From contig NSJX01000001.1 in NCBI GenBank assembly GCA_002286715.1, positions 249,835 through 313,834 on the forward strand: a stretch of 64,000 bases of DNA. Direction: 5' to 3'. Positions within the stretch are counted from its first letter, which is position 1; each line of letters opens with the position of its first letter. This document shows positions 22,697 through 33,000 of the stretch, in pieces. The notes under the pieces are model-generated. The model was not told the DNA's origin, made no database searches, and was given only the letters and a program-made list of their open reading frames with translations. Source of the stretch: Dentipellis sp. KUC8613 (Eukaryota > Basidiomycota > Agaricomycetes > Russulales > Hericiaceae). The position numbers and the translations under genes were made by a program.

Positions 22697-25600
22697 ATGT
22701 CATCCCCGGACGTTTCTTTAGAAGAGCATGAGCGCATAGTTGAAGTCTGGTTACAGACGTTGCCGCAAAGCTGTCAAGAAGAAATCACTGAACTCAAGAA
22801 TGCAGACCCAGCAGTCGTGCGTTCCCTGACAGCAGATTTTCTGCAGGACACCATACGCAAGTATGTATTTCCGAAATCTGCATTCAAATGCAAGGAGAGC
22901 AGATCAGACGCCTGGGCGTGTCCCGTGCTGCGGGATGCGTTCTGGGGGCGGGACGGCTTGCCCAAGCCTTTCAGGACGGACCTCGAGAAGCTTCACAGCG
23001 AGGTCCCGCTCGCTCGGTTTCTTCTCTTAGCCTGTGTCGGTATGTCTCTTCAAACTTTTTGCGTGTAAAATGTCGTGCAAGCTAATTCTCGAGACTGACT
23101 TTGCCGTGCGTCACAGAACCTGCTCCCACCACGGAAACAGCCGCAGCGAGTTTTGCTTCCGGGTAAGCGATTTCCGTTGTGCGATTCTCCACCGACAGTT
23201 GATGTCTTATTAACGATCGGCCGTCAGATCCGCGCAGCAGCGTAAACTAAGGGAAGGATGGAATCAAGAATATCGAGGTACTGCCCCAATAGCATTTGAG
23301 CAAGCCCTACATTGGTATGAGAAGAACTACGATTCCAGGATACACTCCGGTCGTGCCATTGCCATCATTCAGTCCAGCGGTTCCGGTAAATCCCGCCTCG
23401 TTGACGAACTCTCTAAAAAGGTATGTCGACTTTGCTTACTGTCGACTGTGAACACGCACAACGATGCAATACTTATGGTATGTGTTTAGTACCCAACGTT
23501 CTGTGTTTTCTTTCAAACGAGCAAAGATGCGACTGCGGGCTGGCCTCCTGGGGACCCACTTGCACTCAAGTTTTTCAATGACCTGGAAGAAGCCAACATA
23601 ACATATATCGGCCACGAGGAACAAATTAGGGCGAGTCACGTTTCTCTCTAGGCTGTGCCCCTTTTCGATGAATCAATCTCTTCTGCACCCAAAGGGAGAA
23701 GAAATGGCTGCCGCATTCCTCGGTGCATTGATAGGGGAACTTGCCGATGAATGGAAAGTGCACTTACCTATGACACAATTTTATGGTCATCACGGCATCC
23801 CGAACACAGAGGCAAGATTAGAATTCTTCAGACGGGTTCATGGCAGGGCGAACCGACTGCTCCTGGATCATAAGAACGTATTGAATGAAGAACGCCGGTG
23901 GATCAACGAACTCTCATTATCACCCCACGATTCTGAGAGGCCCGAGGAAGAGGTGAAAACACATAGCCCGCAATGGCACCGAAAGCTATTCTCCATCCTC
24001 TGTCGAGGAGCATTTGTGCAGCTCGGTGATATACTGAAGGGCGCAGGACACAGCAAATTTTTCCTTTCCTTGGACAGGTGTACAATCCTCGGACAAGCCC
24101 CTGCAGCCGGGCGCACTCCTCTCCCGCGCATGACTCTGGTTGCAATGCAGCGCATAATCAAGGCTGCTGATTATGAGCTTGGGAATCACCCTGTTTGTTT
24201 CTGGTTTCTTCTTCTAGACACAAGTCCATCTGTGATCACGCGGTTTCCATCTGGTCTTCGATCCGCATTTTTTCGCCCAATAGCCAATCTACAGCCACTT
24301 CCTCCTTTCACACATTTGGGTTTCAACCAGCTTATGGACCGCATGCCGAGGCAGAAGGCGTCTGATTCGTTTTTTCTGGAGAACTTGAAGTTCACGGGTC
24401 GGCCGGTATGTCTTGTCAAGAGGATCTACGCTCTTAATTATATTTTGACATTTTCATGATTATCAGCTATGGTCAACGGAGACATCGTGTGAGGTGTTGG
24501 ACACAGCAAAACAAAAGCTCTTTTCATCCCCCGTCTTCGATTCCCACCACATGCCCCATGTACTAGCGGCATTCGCCTTTCGAGTGTGCCTCGCGTTTGT
24601 TGGAAACGATGCCGCAAGGGACATCGCCTCCGACGCTGTTGACCACCACATGTGTCTTCTCACTTCAGTCATCGGCACGACATTAATCACTCAAGCCCCC
24701 TCGGAGCCGATACTCGCCATCGCAGCCGCAGACGCGCTCAACGTGTCTCATGACGGTTATGACACGGCTCTGGCGAACCTGTTCGAAGAGCTGCATCACC
24801 AGTACCCGGCTCACGACCCCACGGACGCGGGAAAGCTTTGTGCTCGCGTCCTCTTATGCCTTGCTCGAGACAGGACCACTATCCAATCCAACCCCGGGTT
24901 TGTCGACTCCAAAACGTTCCCCGCAAAACGGGAAAAGATCCACGCCATCGAACTGGCTGAGCTTCTCCAGACTCTGCTCGGCGGAGAGGATCCGAGTCTA
25001 GGGTTCACCACGGAGAAGGAGAAGGCGCTAGCGCAAGAGCTTCTGGCCTTCTGCAGACACAAGTGGGTCAACTTCACGCATTTCATCAGGCTCGAGAGAC
25101 ACATCGACGACCTGTCGACGGAGGAACTTGAGCATGCCTGGTTCTTCAACGCCGCGATTCAATGCTGTCACAATCAGGCTGTCATCGACGGCGGGATCGT
25201 CTGTTACGGCGGATCTCTGGACGAGCCATTTGACCGGCTCAACCTGTTTTTAATCCCGTATCAAACGAAAGCTAGGACGAGGTCGACCGGCGCAGCGAGT
25301 AGGGCTGGTCTTGGACTGGATTTGACAGCACCGCCCATCCTTCATCCCAAGCACGACGGTTCCGGGTCCGAGCGCTTCAAACCGCCGACAATCGTATTGC
25401 TCATGGATCTCAAATCCAAGTCGACATCCAAAGAAAACGACAAGACTCGATTGGAGCTCCGTGCGGCTCACGCGACCACACGATGGGAGGGTCACGCAGA
25501 TCCCGCACGTGGGGAGACCGAGCCTCGAAACTACTTCATCAGCGTCCGCGGATGCTCGTCTGCGCAGTACCCTGTGCTGAAGCACTTTCCCCAAGCGCGT

Positions 25601-25756
25601 AAAGCGATACTCGGCGTCTTTGCAACCCAGCCGACATCAGAGTGGGAGGCTATTGACGATGTCTATCTGGACGAGATGTGTCCGCTCGAGAGACTGGGGG
25701 AGGATAAACGGGGTGACGAGATCCCGCCAGACGTCGACGGCGGCGCAAGTTGTTGA
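22697..25756 (+). CDS. Large P-loop NTPase-like protein of an expanded fungal family; frame break near 23.64 kb
   Basis: Exons start at 22697. Introns fall at about 23040-23116, 23162-23227, 23421-23489 and 24408-24467. A Walker-A-like motif reads AIAIIQSSGSGKSRLVDEL; then YPTFCVFFQTSKD and GWPPGDPLALKFFNDLEEA follow. The long C-terminal part has no nameable domain and ends with NYFISVRGCSSAQYPVLKHF. From memory, QSSG[TS]GKSR is typical of a family hugely expanded in Agaricomycetes, some members having been grouped with Crinkler-like (CR) effectors; this needs a search. Between 23602 and 23651 the reading must change by one frame. No intron of normal size fits: the candidate is about 21 nt with a GC donor. 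So it is either a recent frameshift mutation or an assembly error, and the locus may be a young pseudogene. A gutted copy lies at 11.6-12.4 kb. Confidence 0.62.
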
Positions 25757-26116
25757 CAACGGCCCCGAGTCAATGCGTTCGCACCGTGGCCCACAAGCGC
25801 TCAACTGTAGACCTGTCGCCTGACTCTCGTTCTCCTAGACCTGATAGGTCGCGACCTCGGCAGCGTTAAGAATAGGTATCCGAAGAAATGATTCAACTGA
25901 CGGACTGATGTACACGGCCATGAGCAAAACCCTACTACATCTCACTTGTTTCAACCATAAATATCTGAGATACGTTGGTTGTAGCCAACCGGCGTTTCTC
26001 TGGCCCAACACCTGCTCCATACCGAAGATTGCACAACACAGCACAAAGGGGGGACGCAGCAGCCTCAACACCACAGCCCGGATCGCGCGGCTCTAGTACC
26101 CAATATGATCCACCCC

Positions 26117-26865
26117 CTACACACCGTCACTACAAACCCACCTCCCAAGGATAAACAGCCCCCACACCCCCACGAGCGCGCCCACGGCAGTTATCGTCGC
26201 ATGTTGCGTCGGGAGCGGGTACGCCCCAAACGCGCGGTGGCGGAAGCGCTCGACCGCGGTGTCGGTCACGAGGAGCAAATACGCTGCAGGCATCGTTTAA
26301 TTGGACATGTAGTGAACGCAGGGCATGAGTCAGAGTGTCAAAGCGCACGGCGGGTGTCGAGGGGGAGGGCACTGTACCGTTCCGGCCGGACGCGGCGGGC
26401 CGCAGCGTGTCCTGCAGGAGCACGGCGGCGCAGTAGGCGAGCGCGAGCAGGTCCAGGGCGCCGAGCGCGAGGAGCGGGATGCCGGTGAGCAGGGGGTGCG
26501 TCTTGGCTGTGACGCGCGACGAAGAAGACAAAGACGCCGCCAACAAATTTTCAGTCCAGCTGGGGGGCGGAGTCGGATTAGAGCAGGAGAGTTGACGCAC
26601 TGAACGCGTTCAGCGGACCCCACGGCGCGCCGAGGACGCGCCAGACCCCATGCAGGAAGTCGCGCCACGCCTGCGCGAGCTCTGCCTCGGAGATGCAGTT
26701 GAGCAGCTGGCCGTACGCGTCGGTCCCCGCGGGCTGGCAGAGCAGGATGTCGCCGGCGGTGCAGCGCGGGCTGCAGCGCAGGAGGGTGCTGTTCCTCGTG
26801 AATGGCGCGCAGTGGAGGGTGTCGGCGCGCACGAGGTTGAGCGCGGTGGGGGATCCGGAGGACAT
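26117..26865 (-). CDS. Small membrane protein, tandem family member A
   Basis: Three exons: 26601-26865, 26378-26506, 26117-26283; 186 aa, both introns in phase 1. I do not recognise the family. The N-terminal third is Cys-rich (DTLHCAPF, then NSTLLRCSPRC, then LLCQPAG, then LNCISEAE) with an N-glycosylation motif. A hydrophobic segment, THPLLTGIPLLALGALDLLA, lies in exon 2 and another, AVGALVGVWGLFILGRW, near the C-terminus, giving two clear membrane spans and possibly a third around residues 65-85. No signal peptide is evident. Two relatives follow upstream on the same strand (27516-28239, 28839-29503) with the same exon-2 length of 129 nt. Member B also matches in exon 3 (167 nt). Confidence 0.78.
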
Positions 26866-27515
26866 CGTGCTGGAGTCCGGATGCTCCTCGTGGGCTCGAG
26901 AGGGGAGGACAAGGAGGTGCTTTTGTCTGGGTCTGTGAAAGGGGGTTGCATGGGGATGATAAGCTCCGAGGATCCGGAGGTGTCGACGGGCGTTTGGAGG
27001 CCTGCAGCCCTACGCCTACCTGATGTGTGTATTAGGGTGCCTCTGTTAGCGCTAGTACAGTAGGTACTACTGTACCGTGTACGTCGCAGACGCCTCATCA
27101 GGCATCCCACTATTGTGTGATACCGGTAGCCCCTTGAGGCTTGTTGTTCTACCCGTCATGGTGTAGTTTCTGAGGAAATTGCGGGCCTGCACAGAACAAT
27201 AGTCCACCAGTTGCTAGGGTCCCACTGACCTTGTTCCGTATCCGTCACTCTCAGACCTTTTGCCAGGCTGCGCACGCACGATACAAACAACGCTTGTTTC
27301 TACAATTCAAACGTCCAACAGCTCGTCGCCAAATCATACACAACACCTGAGTCTGGAATGGGGGGTTTGCACATAATTGTACAAAGGGACCGAAGTATCG
27401 TAAATGAGGCCCATTGTCCACTGCTGCAAAAGCACGATGTCGCAGTATAATCGAGCAGAGAAGAGGTCGAGAAAGCGGGACGTAACTGAACAAAGCGGAC
27501 GCGCGCGGCCCCGGC
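26866..27515. other. Gap between tandem members A and B
   Basis: Upstream region of member A and downstream region of member B. No extra gene is seen; frames are short. Confidence 0.4.
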
Positions 27516-28239
27516 TCATAACGCGCTGAGGAACCTCCCGATGATGAAGACCCCCCAGAGACCTACGGATGCGCCTGCGAGCGTGATCGTGAGGTGGATC
27601 GTAGGCGTGGGGAAGTCGCGGCGTCCCTGGGGGAGCAGCGAGTAGTCGGGCGGCCGGTCGCCAACCATCTGCGTGAGGTAAACTGAAAAAAAGTATTCCG
27701 ATGTCGGGTAAGTGCTAAAATAGGGAAAATGGAAGTAATGATCATGTACAGTTTCTCCCTTGCGCGAAGGGCCGCAGAGTCTTCTGCATCATTGACAGCG
27801 CCCAGTACAAGAGCGCAAGTAGGTCTGGCCCACCCATCATGAGGAGCGGGATGCCAGTCGCCAGCGGGTATGTTCTTGCTGTAGGTGAAAATTCAAATCA
27901 ACATAGCACCCCGACGTCCCAATATTAGCGCTGGCAAAGCAGAGACAACCCACTGAGTTCATTGATCGGTGAAGTCGCATAGAGGAACCCTCCAAATAGA
28001 CAACTGAAGACGTTCGCAAACCCGACAACGATTGCCCTGAAAAGCTCGAAGAGGAAGCCGGCGGGTTGGCAGTCGTAAATTTCACCGCGGGATCCGGCGA
28101 CAGGCTCGCAGTAGTAGACACTGGAACTGTTACCTATGCCGGTACATCGGAGGGTTGTGCTGTTGTAGGACAGGTTTGAGCATTCCACGAGGTCGACACG
28201 AGGAAAGTGCGAGGGCGACTGGATGGCGGACGGCGACAT
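27516..28239 (-). CDS. Small membrane protein, tandem family member B
   Basis: Three exons: 27954-28239, 27750-27878, 27516-27682; 193 aa. It shares with member A the pattern C-N-NSTTLRC, YYCEPVAG, then DCQPAG, followed by a hydrophobic stretch (LFRAIVVGFANVFSCLFGGF). Exon 2 encodes YPLATGIPLLMMGGPDLLAL ending in LRPFAQGRN, against LRPAASGRN in A. Exon 3 ends with TITLAGASVGLWGVFIIGRF. Three membrane spans are likely, with a Cys-rich N-terminal part that would be lumenal or extracellular if the cysteines pair. An earlier in-frame ATG (28335) would extend the N-terminus; I chose 28239 because MSPSAIQS aligns with the start of A. Confidence 0.78.
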
Positions 28240-28838
28240 TGTTAGGCGGGACTTATGGGCGGTCTCCTCGTGGGATCCAGAGAGGGGCAGAGTCTGTCCG
28301 GCGGCAAGGCCGGCTTTTATATGGGGATCATTCAAGCCTGGCGTCTAAAGAAGGATGTTGGACAGGTCGATAACAAACCTCCGTTGTTCGTCACTCGTGG
28401 ATCGATCCGAAGTGGCGACTTGGGGTACGTCCATCCGCCTCATTGGGCCCATATCCAGTAATTCTGCCGCACTTCGACGCCTCTTTGGGACAGCCGCAAA
28501 CGCCTTTCCCAAGGAAGAGCTCTGTCAGCCTCACGCCTGTGCGAGAGGCTGTACTAGTGTGAGCGTAGGCCCAATGGAACCACGCACCACAGAAGTTGGT
28601 GGCTGTGCATGTGATTCCGTCGAGCGAACATAAACTAGACCTCCTTCAGGAACCCGTGTATCTCAGCCTGTATCGAGTCAGAGATGCGATGCAACACAGA
28701 TAGAGGATGTATAAAGGCACAGGATGCACAAAGCAACAGCATACGGTGCACAACACGAGGTGTCAGCGCACGGAAGCTGCCGGATGAGGTGAGAGATATG
28801 TCGGAAGCGACACCGCTTCCAGTCACAGATAGCGGGGG
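28240..28838. other. Gap between tandem members B and C
   Basis: Promoter region of member B and 3' region of member C. No extra gene is recognised on either strand. Confidence 0.4.
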
Positions 28839-29503
28839 TCAGGGTAAAGCGGAAATCCTCGTTTCGTTCGTATATCTGCCAAGGATGAAGATACCCCAGA
28901 GACTCATCGTGGGACCGACGATCATAAGAAGTAATCGGAGAAAGGGGGAGCAGGATAGCTTTTCATCGACAATAATAGAGTCGAGTGAGTCTGTGCGATA
29001 TTCCGGTGTCGAAGGGACTGCTTCCAGTGCCTCATCGTCAGCCCTATGGAGCATAGAAAAGAACAGACGAGGGCGTACGTTCTGTGTATCCCAGCATGCG
29101 CAAAACCCGCTCAGACACGCAGGTGATGATATAGCGCGCTAGTCTGAAGAAATCGACGATCCCAAAGCACAATAGTGGGATGCCAGTTGTGAAGGGGTGC
29201 TCTTTTGCTGCGTGGGAGTTGAAGACAAAGGAATCGAACGCCAAGTGGAGAACGTACTCAGATCATTCACAGCAACGAAGAAAGGGGCCATCCATCCGAA
29301 GAGGAACTGCAAGCATGTCACCACAACTAGTATAAAAGAACGGTCAGCGATATCGCGTATCTCCAGACTTGGATTGACCTACAGTACCCCATGTCACTGA
29401 ACCCAGCCCCAATATCGGCCAAGAGCTCTGCCGAATCAGACTCGTGAACGCCTGCAGGCTTCAAGATGACTTGATCGAGGGGTGCCATGATGTTTGCGGC
29501 CAT
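28839..29503 (-). CDS. Small membrane protein, divergent tandem family member C
   Basis: Four exons: 29383-29503, 29258-29326, 29079-29207, 28839-29020; 166 aa. The third exon is again 129 nt in phase 1 and encodes EHPFTTGIPLLCFGIVDFFR. The last exon ends with LLLMIVGPTMSLWGIFILGR, aligning with the C-termini of A and B. The N-terminal part (MAANIMAPLDQVILKPAGVH, then FVVTCLQFLFGWMAPFFVAV) is unrelated to the Cys-rich heads of A and B and is split by one more intron. The last intron must end in AAG at 29021 to keep the conserved frame, because the nearer CATAG would give a 35-nt intron and the wrong frame. That junction is the weakest part of the model. Confidence 0.65.
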
Positions 29504-30059
29504 CTAAATACGAGGAGAGACGTGACTAGGCTGAGATCTTATAGCCTTGAGTTATGAGGTGGTCTCGTCAAGAGGCGATGCGTTGAACTCCGATATGGTC
29601 TGATAGAAGCGTCATGTGTATAGTTCGGAGAGCGTCTATCCATATCGAAAAGCCATCGATTCAGTCGCACTCAATTGAGGTTTAGTCAACTTCAGCTGTC
29701 ATATGAAGCTTCGCCATACTTGAGTTTGGGAGGGCAAATGTCAGCAAGATCAGACGCTCATCAAGTCCAAAGGGAATACTCACCACGGCCTTGACGCGCT
29801 TAGAAGAAGCTCGAGCTCCCAAATATGCCAAATTCCTATAGTAGATCCTAGCAGCGACTAGAAGACACGTAGAAACGCGTCCAGTACCGATGCCAGCGAA
29901 GTCGTTGATGAGAGCGGAAGGAAAGGAACGGCGAGGAACGCGACGCCCGCAAGACGCGTGCGTCACACTGTGACTGTTGAGCAATACGGTGGCCGCCCGC
30001 GGGATTTCTCCACGTCCCACTCCGAGTCGCCAGAGACGACCTCAGGCAGCGTCAAAACC
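29504..30059. other. Gap before MRC1
   Basis: Divergent gap between member C (minus) and MRC1 (plus). No gene is recognised; the frame of MRC1 is open upstream to 29958 but lacks an ATG there. Confidence 0.4.
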
Positions 30060-33000
30060 ATGCTCGCCACCGACTCGTCCTCTGTCGTCCTCGACTCGAC
30101 AGTCTCACAACCTAATTCTTCACCGGCGCCCGTGCGGCGCGCCGCCGTCACCTATGGTCGACGCAGGGACAACGCCCCCGCGCCCGACGCCGACACCAGC
30201 GCAGATTCACATTCTACACGACAGAAGACAACGGCGGGACGCTCTGAGGACGAGATCGTCCCCGACTCAGATGAGTTCAACGTGCCGCAGTCGTCCCTGG
30301 TGACAGGGGCAAGTCACGACAGCGACGCGGACAACGATGAGGACGAAGACGGGGACGACGCCATGCCCGGCGTCACCAAGTTCCAGTTCGGCTGGAAAAA
30401 GGCCATGGCAGAAATCGACGAGATGTCGGACGAGGAGCTGAACCGCACTGGAGGCGCCCCTGGTTCACCTATGAAGGTAGACAAAGGGCCCACGCGTCGA
30501 TCGCGATCTCCCCAAGGACAGCAGCAGCATGTACCTACTTCCCCCGCAGCGCCACCCGCAGAACTCGACGACCTCTTCCGCGGCTCGCTGTCCTCGCTGA
30601 CCGAGTCCTCGTCGCACGCGTCGCTGCCGACGCACTCCTCCCCATCCGCGCTTCCGGTGGCAAAGCGTGCAAACCACGCGTACCGCCGTGCAGTCATTGA
30701 GGAGTCCTCGGACGACGAGCCGACGCCCAAAAAGGCCCCCTCATCTCCCAATACCTCGCCTCCGTTCCCGCATCCTATCACAACACCCAAGGGCCGCTCG
30801 TCGCCCACTCCACCCACGTCCGAAGGCGACATGTCTCCCGCAGTAGTCAAGTCGAAGGGCAAGGCGCGAGCGCGGACCGTCGCGCCTCTGCTGTTTGACG
30901 AGAACATCGATGCCTCATCGGCGAAGGATTCTCGTGTGGCGAGCAAGCAGCCCGAGCGGCGCAAAGGCAAGGAGAAAGCCAAGAAAGACCGGGTACGTTC
31001 TCGCTTTCCATTCCTACCATCCTTCTTAGACCTCACTAACTCATCTCTCACCAACTCGCAGCCTCTCCCGAAAAAGCAGCGAGAAGACCTGCAGAAGGAG
31101 ACCGCGCGCCTCCTCGCCGACCGCCCCGTCGCCATCAACACGCACACCCGCGTGCGGCCTCTGTCCGCCCTCTTAGACAAAATCAGGTACGCCTTTTCTT
31201 CACACTCCACCTTGACACCGCCTCAAGCCGCCTCCCAGCCACGGCGTAACGCCCGCACCGAAAGAGCCCACCCCATCCATGTCCTCCGACCCAATACAGT
31301 CCTTCTCCTCGCCACCCGCACGCACGCCGCCTCCGCCCTCCCGAGGCGCATCGCAGGCGCCCCCAGCTCCGCGCACGCCCTCCCCCTTCCGGCCAAACGG
31401 CCTCCTCAGCGCACCGCCCGCACTGCCCGCGCTGCCCACCGGCATGAGCTCAGACGACGAGGACATGCCCTCCGTCGGCAACCTCCTGCGCGAGGACCAA
31501 GCCGCGCGCAAGGACGCCGAGCGCAAGAAGGCGCTCGCGGCGATGAAGCAGCGCGCGCTCACGCTGAGGCAGGCGAGCGCCGAGGCGCGCGAGCTGCAGC
31601 GCGGCGCGGGCGCGGGCGTGCCGGACGGCGCAGACGACGAGGACGACGGGCTGGAGATCGTCGAGGACCCGCACACCGTCGCGCGCGAGGAGGCCGCGGA
31701 GCGGCGTACGCGCGCGCGGCCGAGCGAGGGGCGCAGCCGGCAGCTCAGGCTCGGCCTCGGGGCGGCGAAGGCGTCGCGCCTGTCCGCGTCGCCCGAGAAG
31801 AAGGAGCGCTTCGACATGGCTGCGCTCGTCAAGGCGGCACGCCCGGCGTTCGCGGTGGGCGACGCGAAGCGCAAGGGCCGCGCGGGCGCGGGGAATGTTA
31901 CGGCGGCGGAGATCGACCGCGTGTTGTTGGAGAGCGCGGCGTCGCAGAGCCAGGCGGAGATTCGGAAGAAGGAGGAGGAGTGGATGGCGCGGGGGGGACG
32001 AGTCAAGGAGGGCGTGCTGGAGCCGAGGGGTTTGGAGGAGTGGGCGGAGCAGGCGAGGAGGGTGGCGGAGAAGAGGGAGCAGCGGATGATGGCGGACGAG
32101 GATAGTGATTCGGAGGATGAGGATTGGAAGCCTGAGGGGGCTGAGGAGGAGAGAGGGTCCGCGAGTGCTGAGTCTGCGGATGAGCAGGAGCAGGCGGATC
32201 ACGAGACCCCTGCGGCGGATGCTATGGACGAAGACGAGGAGGACCTCGAGCTCCCTCGACCGCGTCCCCGACCTCGCGCCCGCCGCTTGACCATCCGCCC
32301 ACAAACCATCGACTCTGACGCCGACTCAGACATCGAAAACGCAGACGATAACGAGAACCTCCCGCCGCCTGGCCAACCGCCGCGCCAGATCTCATCAGAA
32401 CACACCACCGACGCCGAGCTCGAGTTCGGCGAGGAAACAGACAAGGAGAACGCGAAGGGGCGCATGTTCGACCGCGGCGAGGACAAGGAGAACAAGGCGG
32501 TCGTGCGGCACGGCTTGGGCACGGCGCCCCGCCCCAGCCTCGGGCTCAGGCAAGCCTCTGGCGTCTTCGGCGGGGACAACTCGTCCTCAAGTCCACCCGG
32601 CATTGGCATCGGCATCGACCTGGACGCGGACGAGCACGACGAGCCGCGCAAGCCGCTGAAGGAGCTCCTCAGCCCCAGCGTCGAGGCGGACCCGTTCAGC
32701 TTCACGCCGTCGAAGCGCACGCGCGAGGAGGGCGCGAACGTGCTCGCGCGCCTGCAGTCGCCGCTGCCGCCCCCACCGCTGTCTTTCGGCGCGTCGGGGG
32801 GCAAGGGCAAGCGCGGGCTATCGCAGTTCTTCGACGATGAGGAGGGCGTGGTGGACGAAGGAAAGCCTGGAGAAGGCGGGTTGCAGAGTGCTAGTGAGAG
32901 CGCCCCCGCGCCCGGCCCGATGTCGCCGCAGCCGGCGGCGCTGGGGGGCGGGTTCTCGCAGTTCTTCGCGTCGGGCTCGGCGCCTGTGCTGCAGACGCCG

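Noticed and set aside
30314..31210. Long minus-strand frames opposite MRC1 (also 31200-32304, 33491-34390)
   Set aside because: Mirror frames of acidic, GC-rich coding sequence; no start context or motif.
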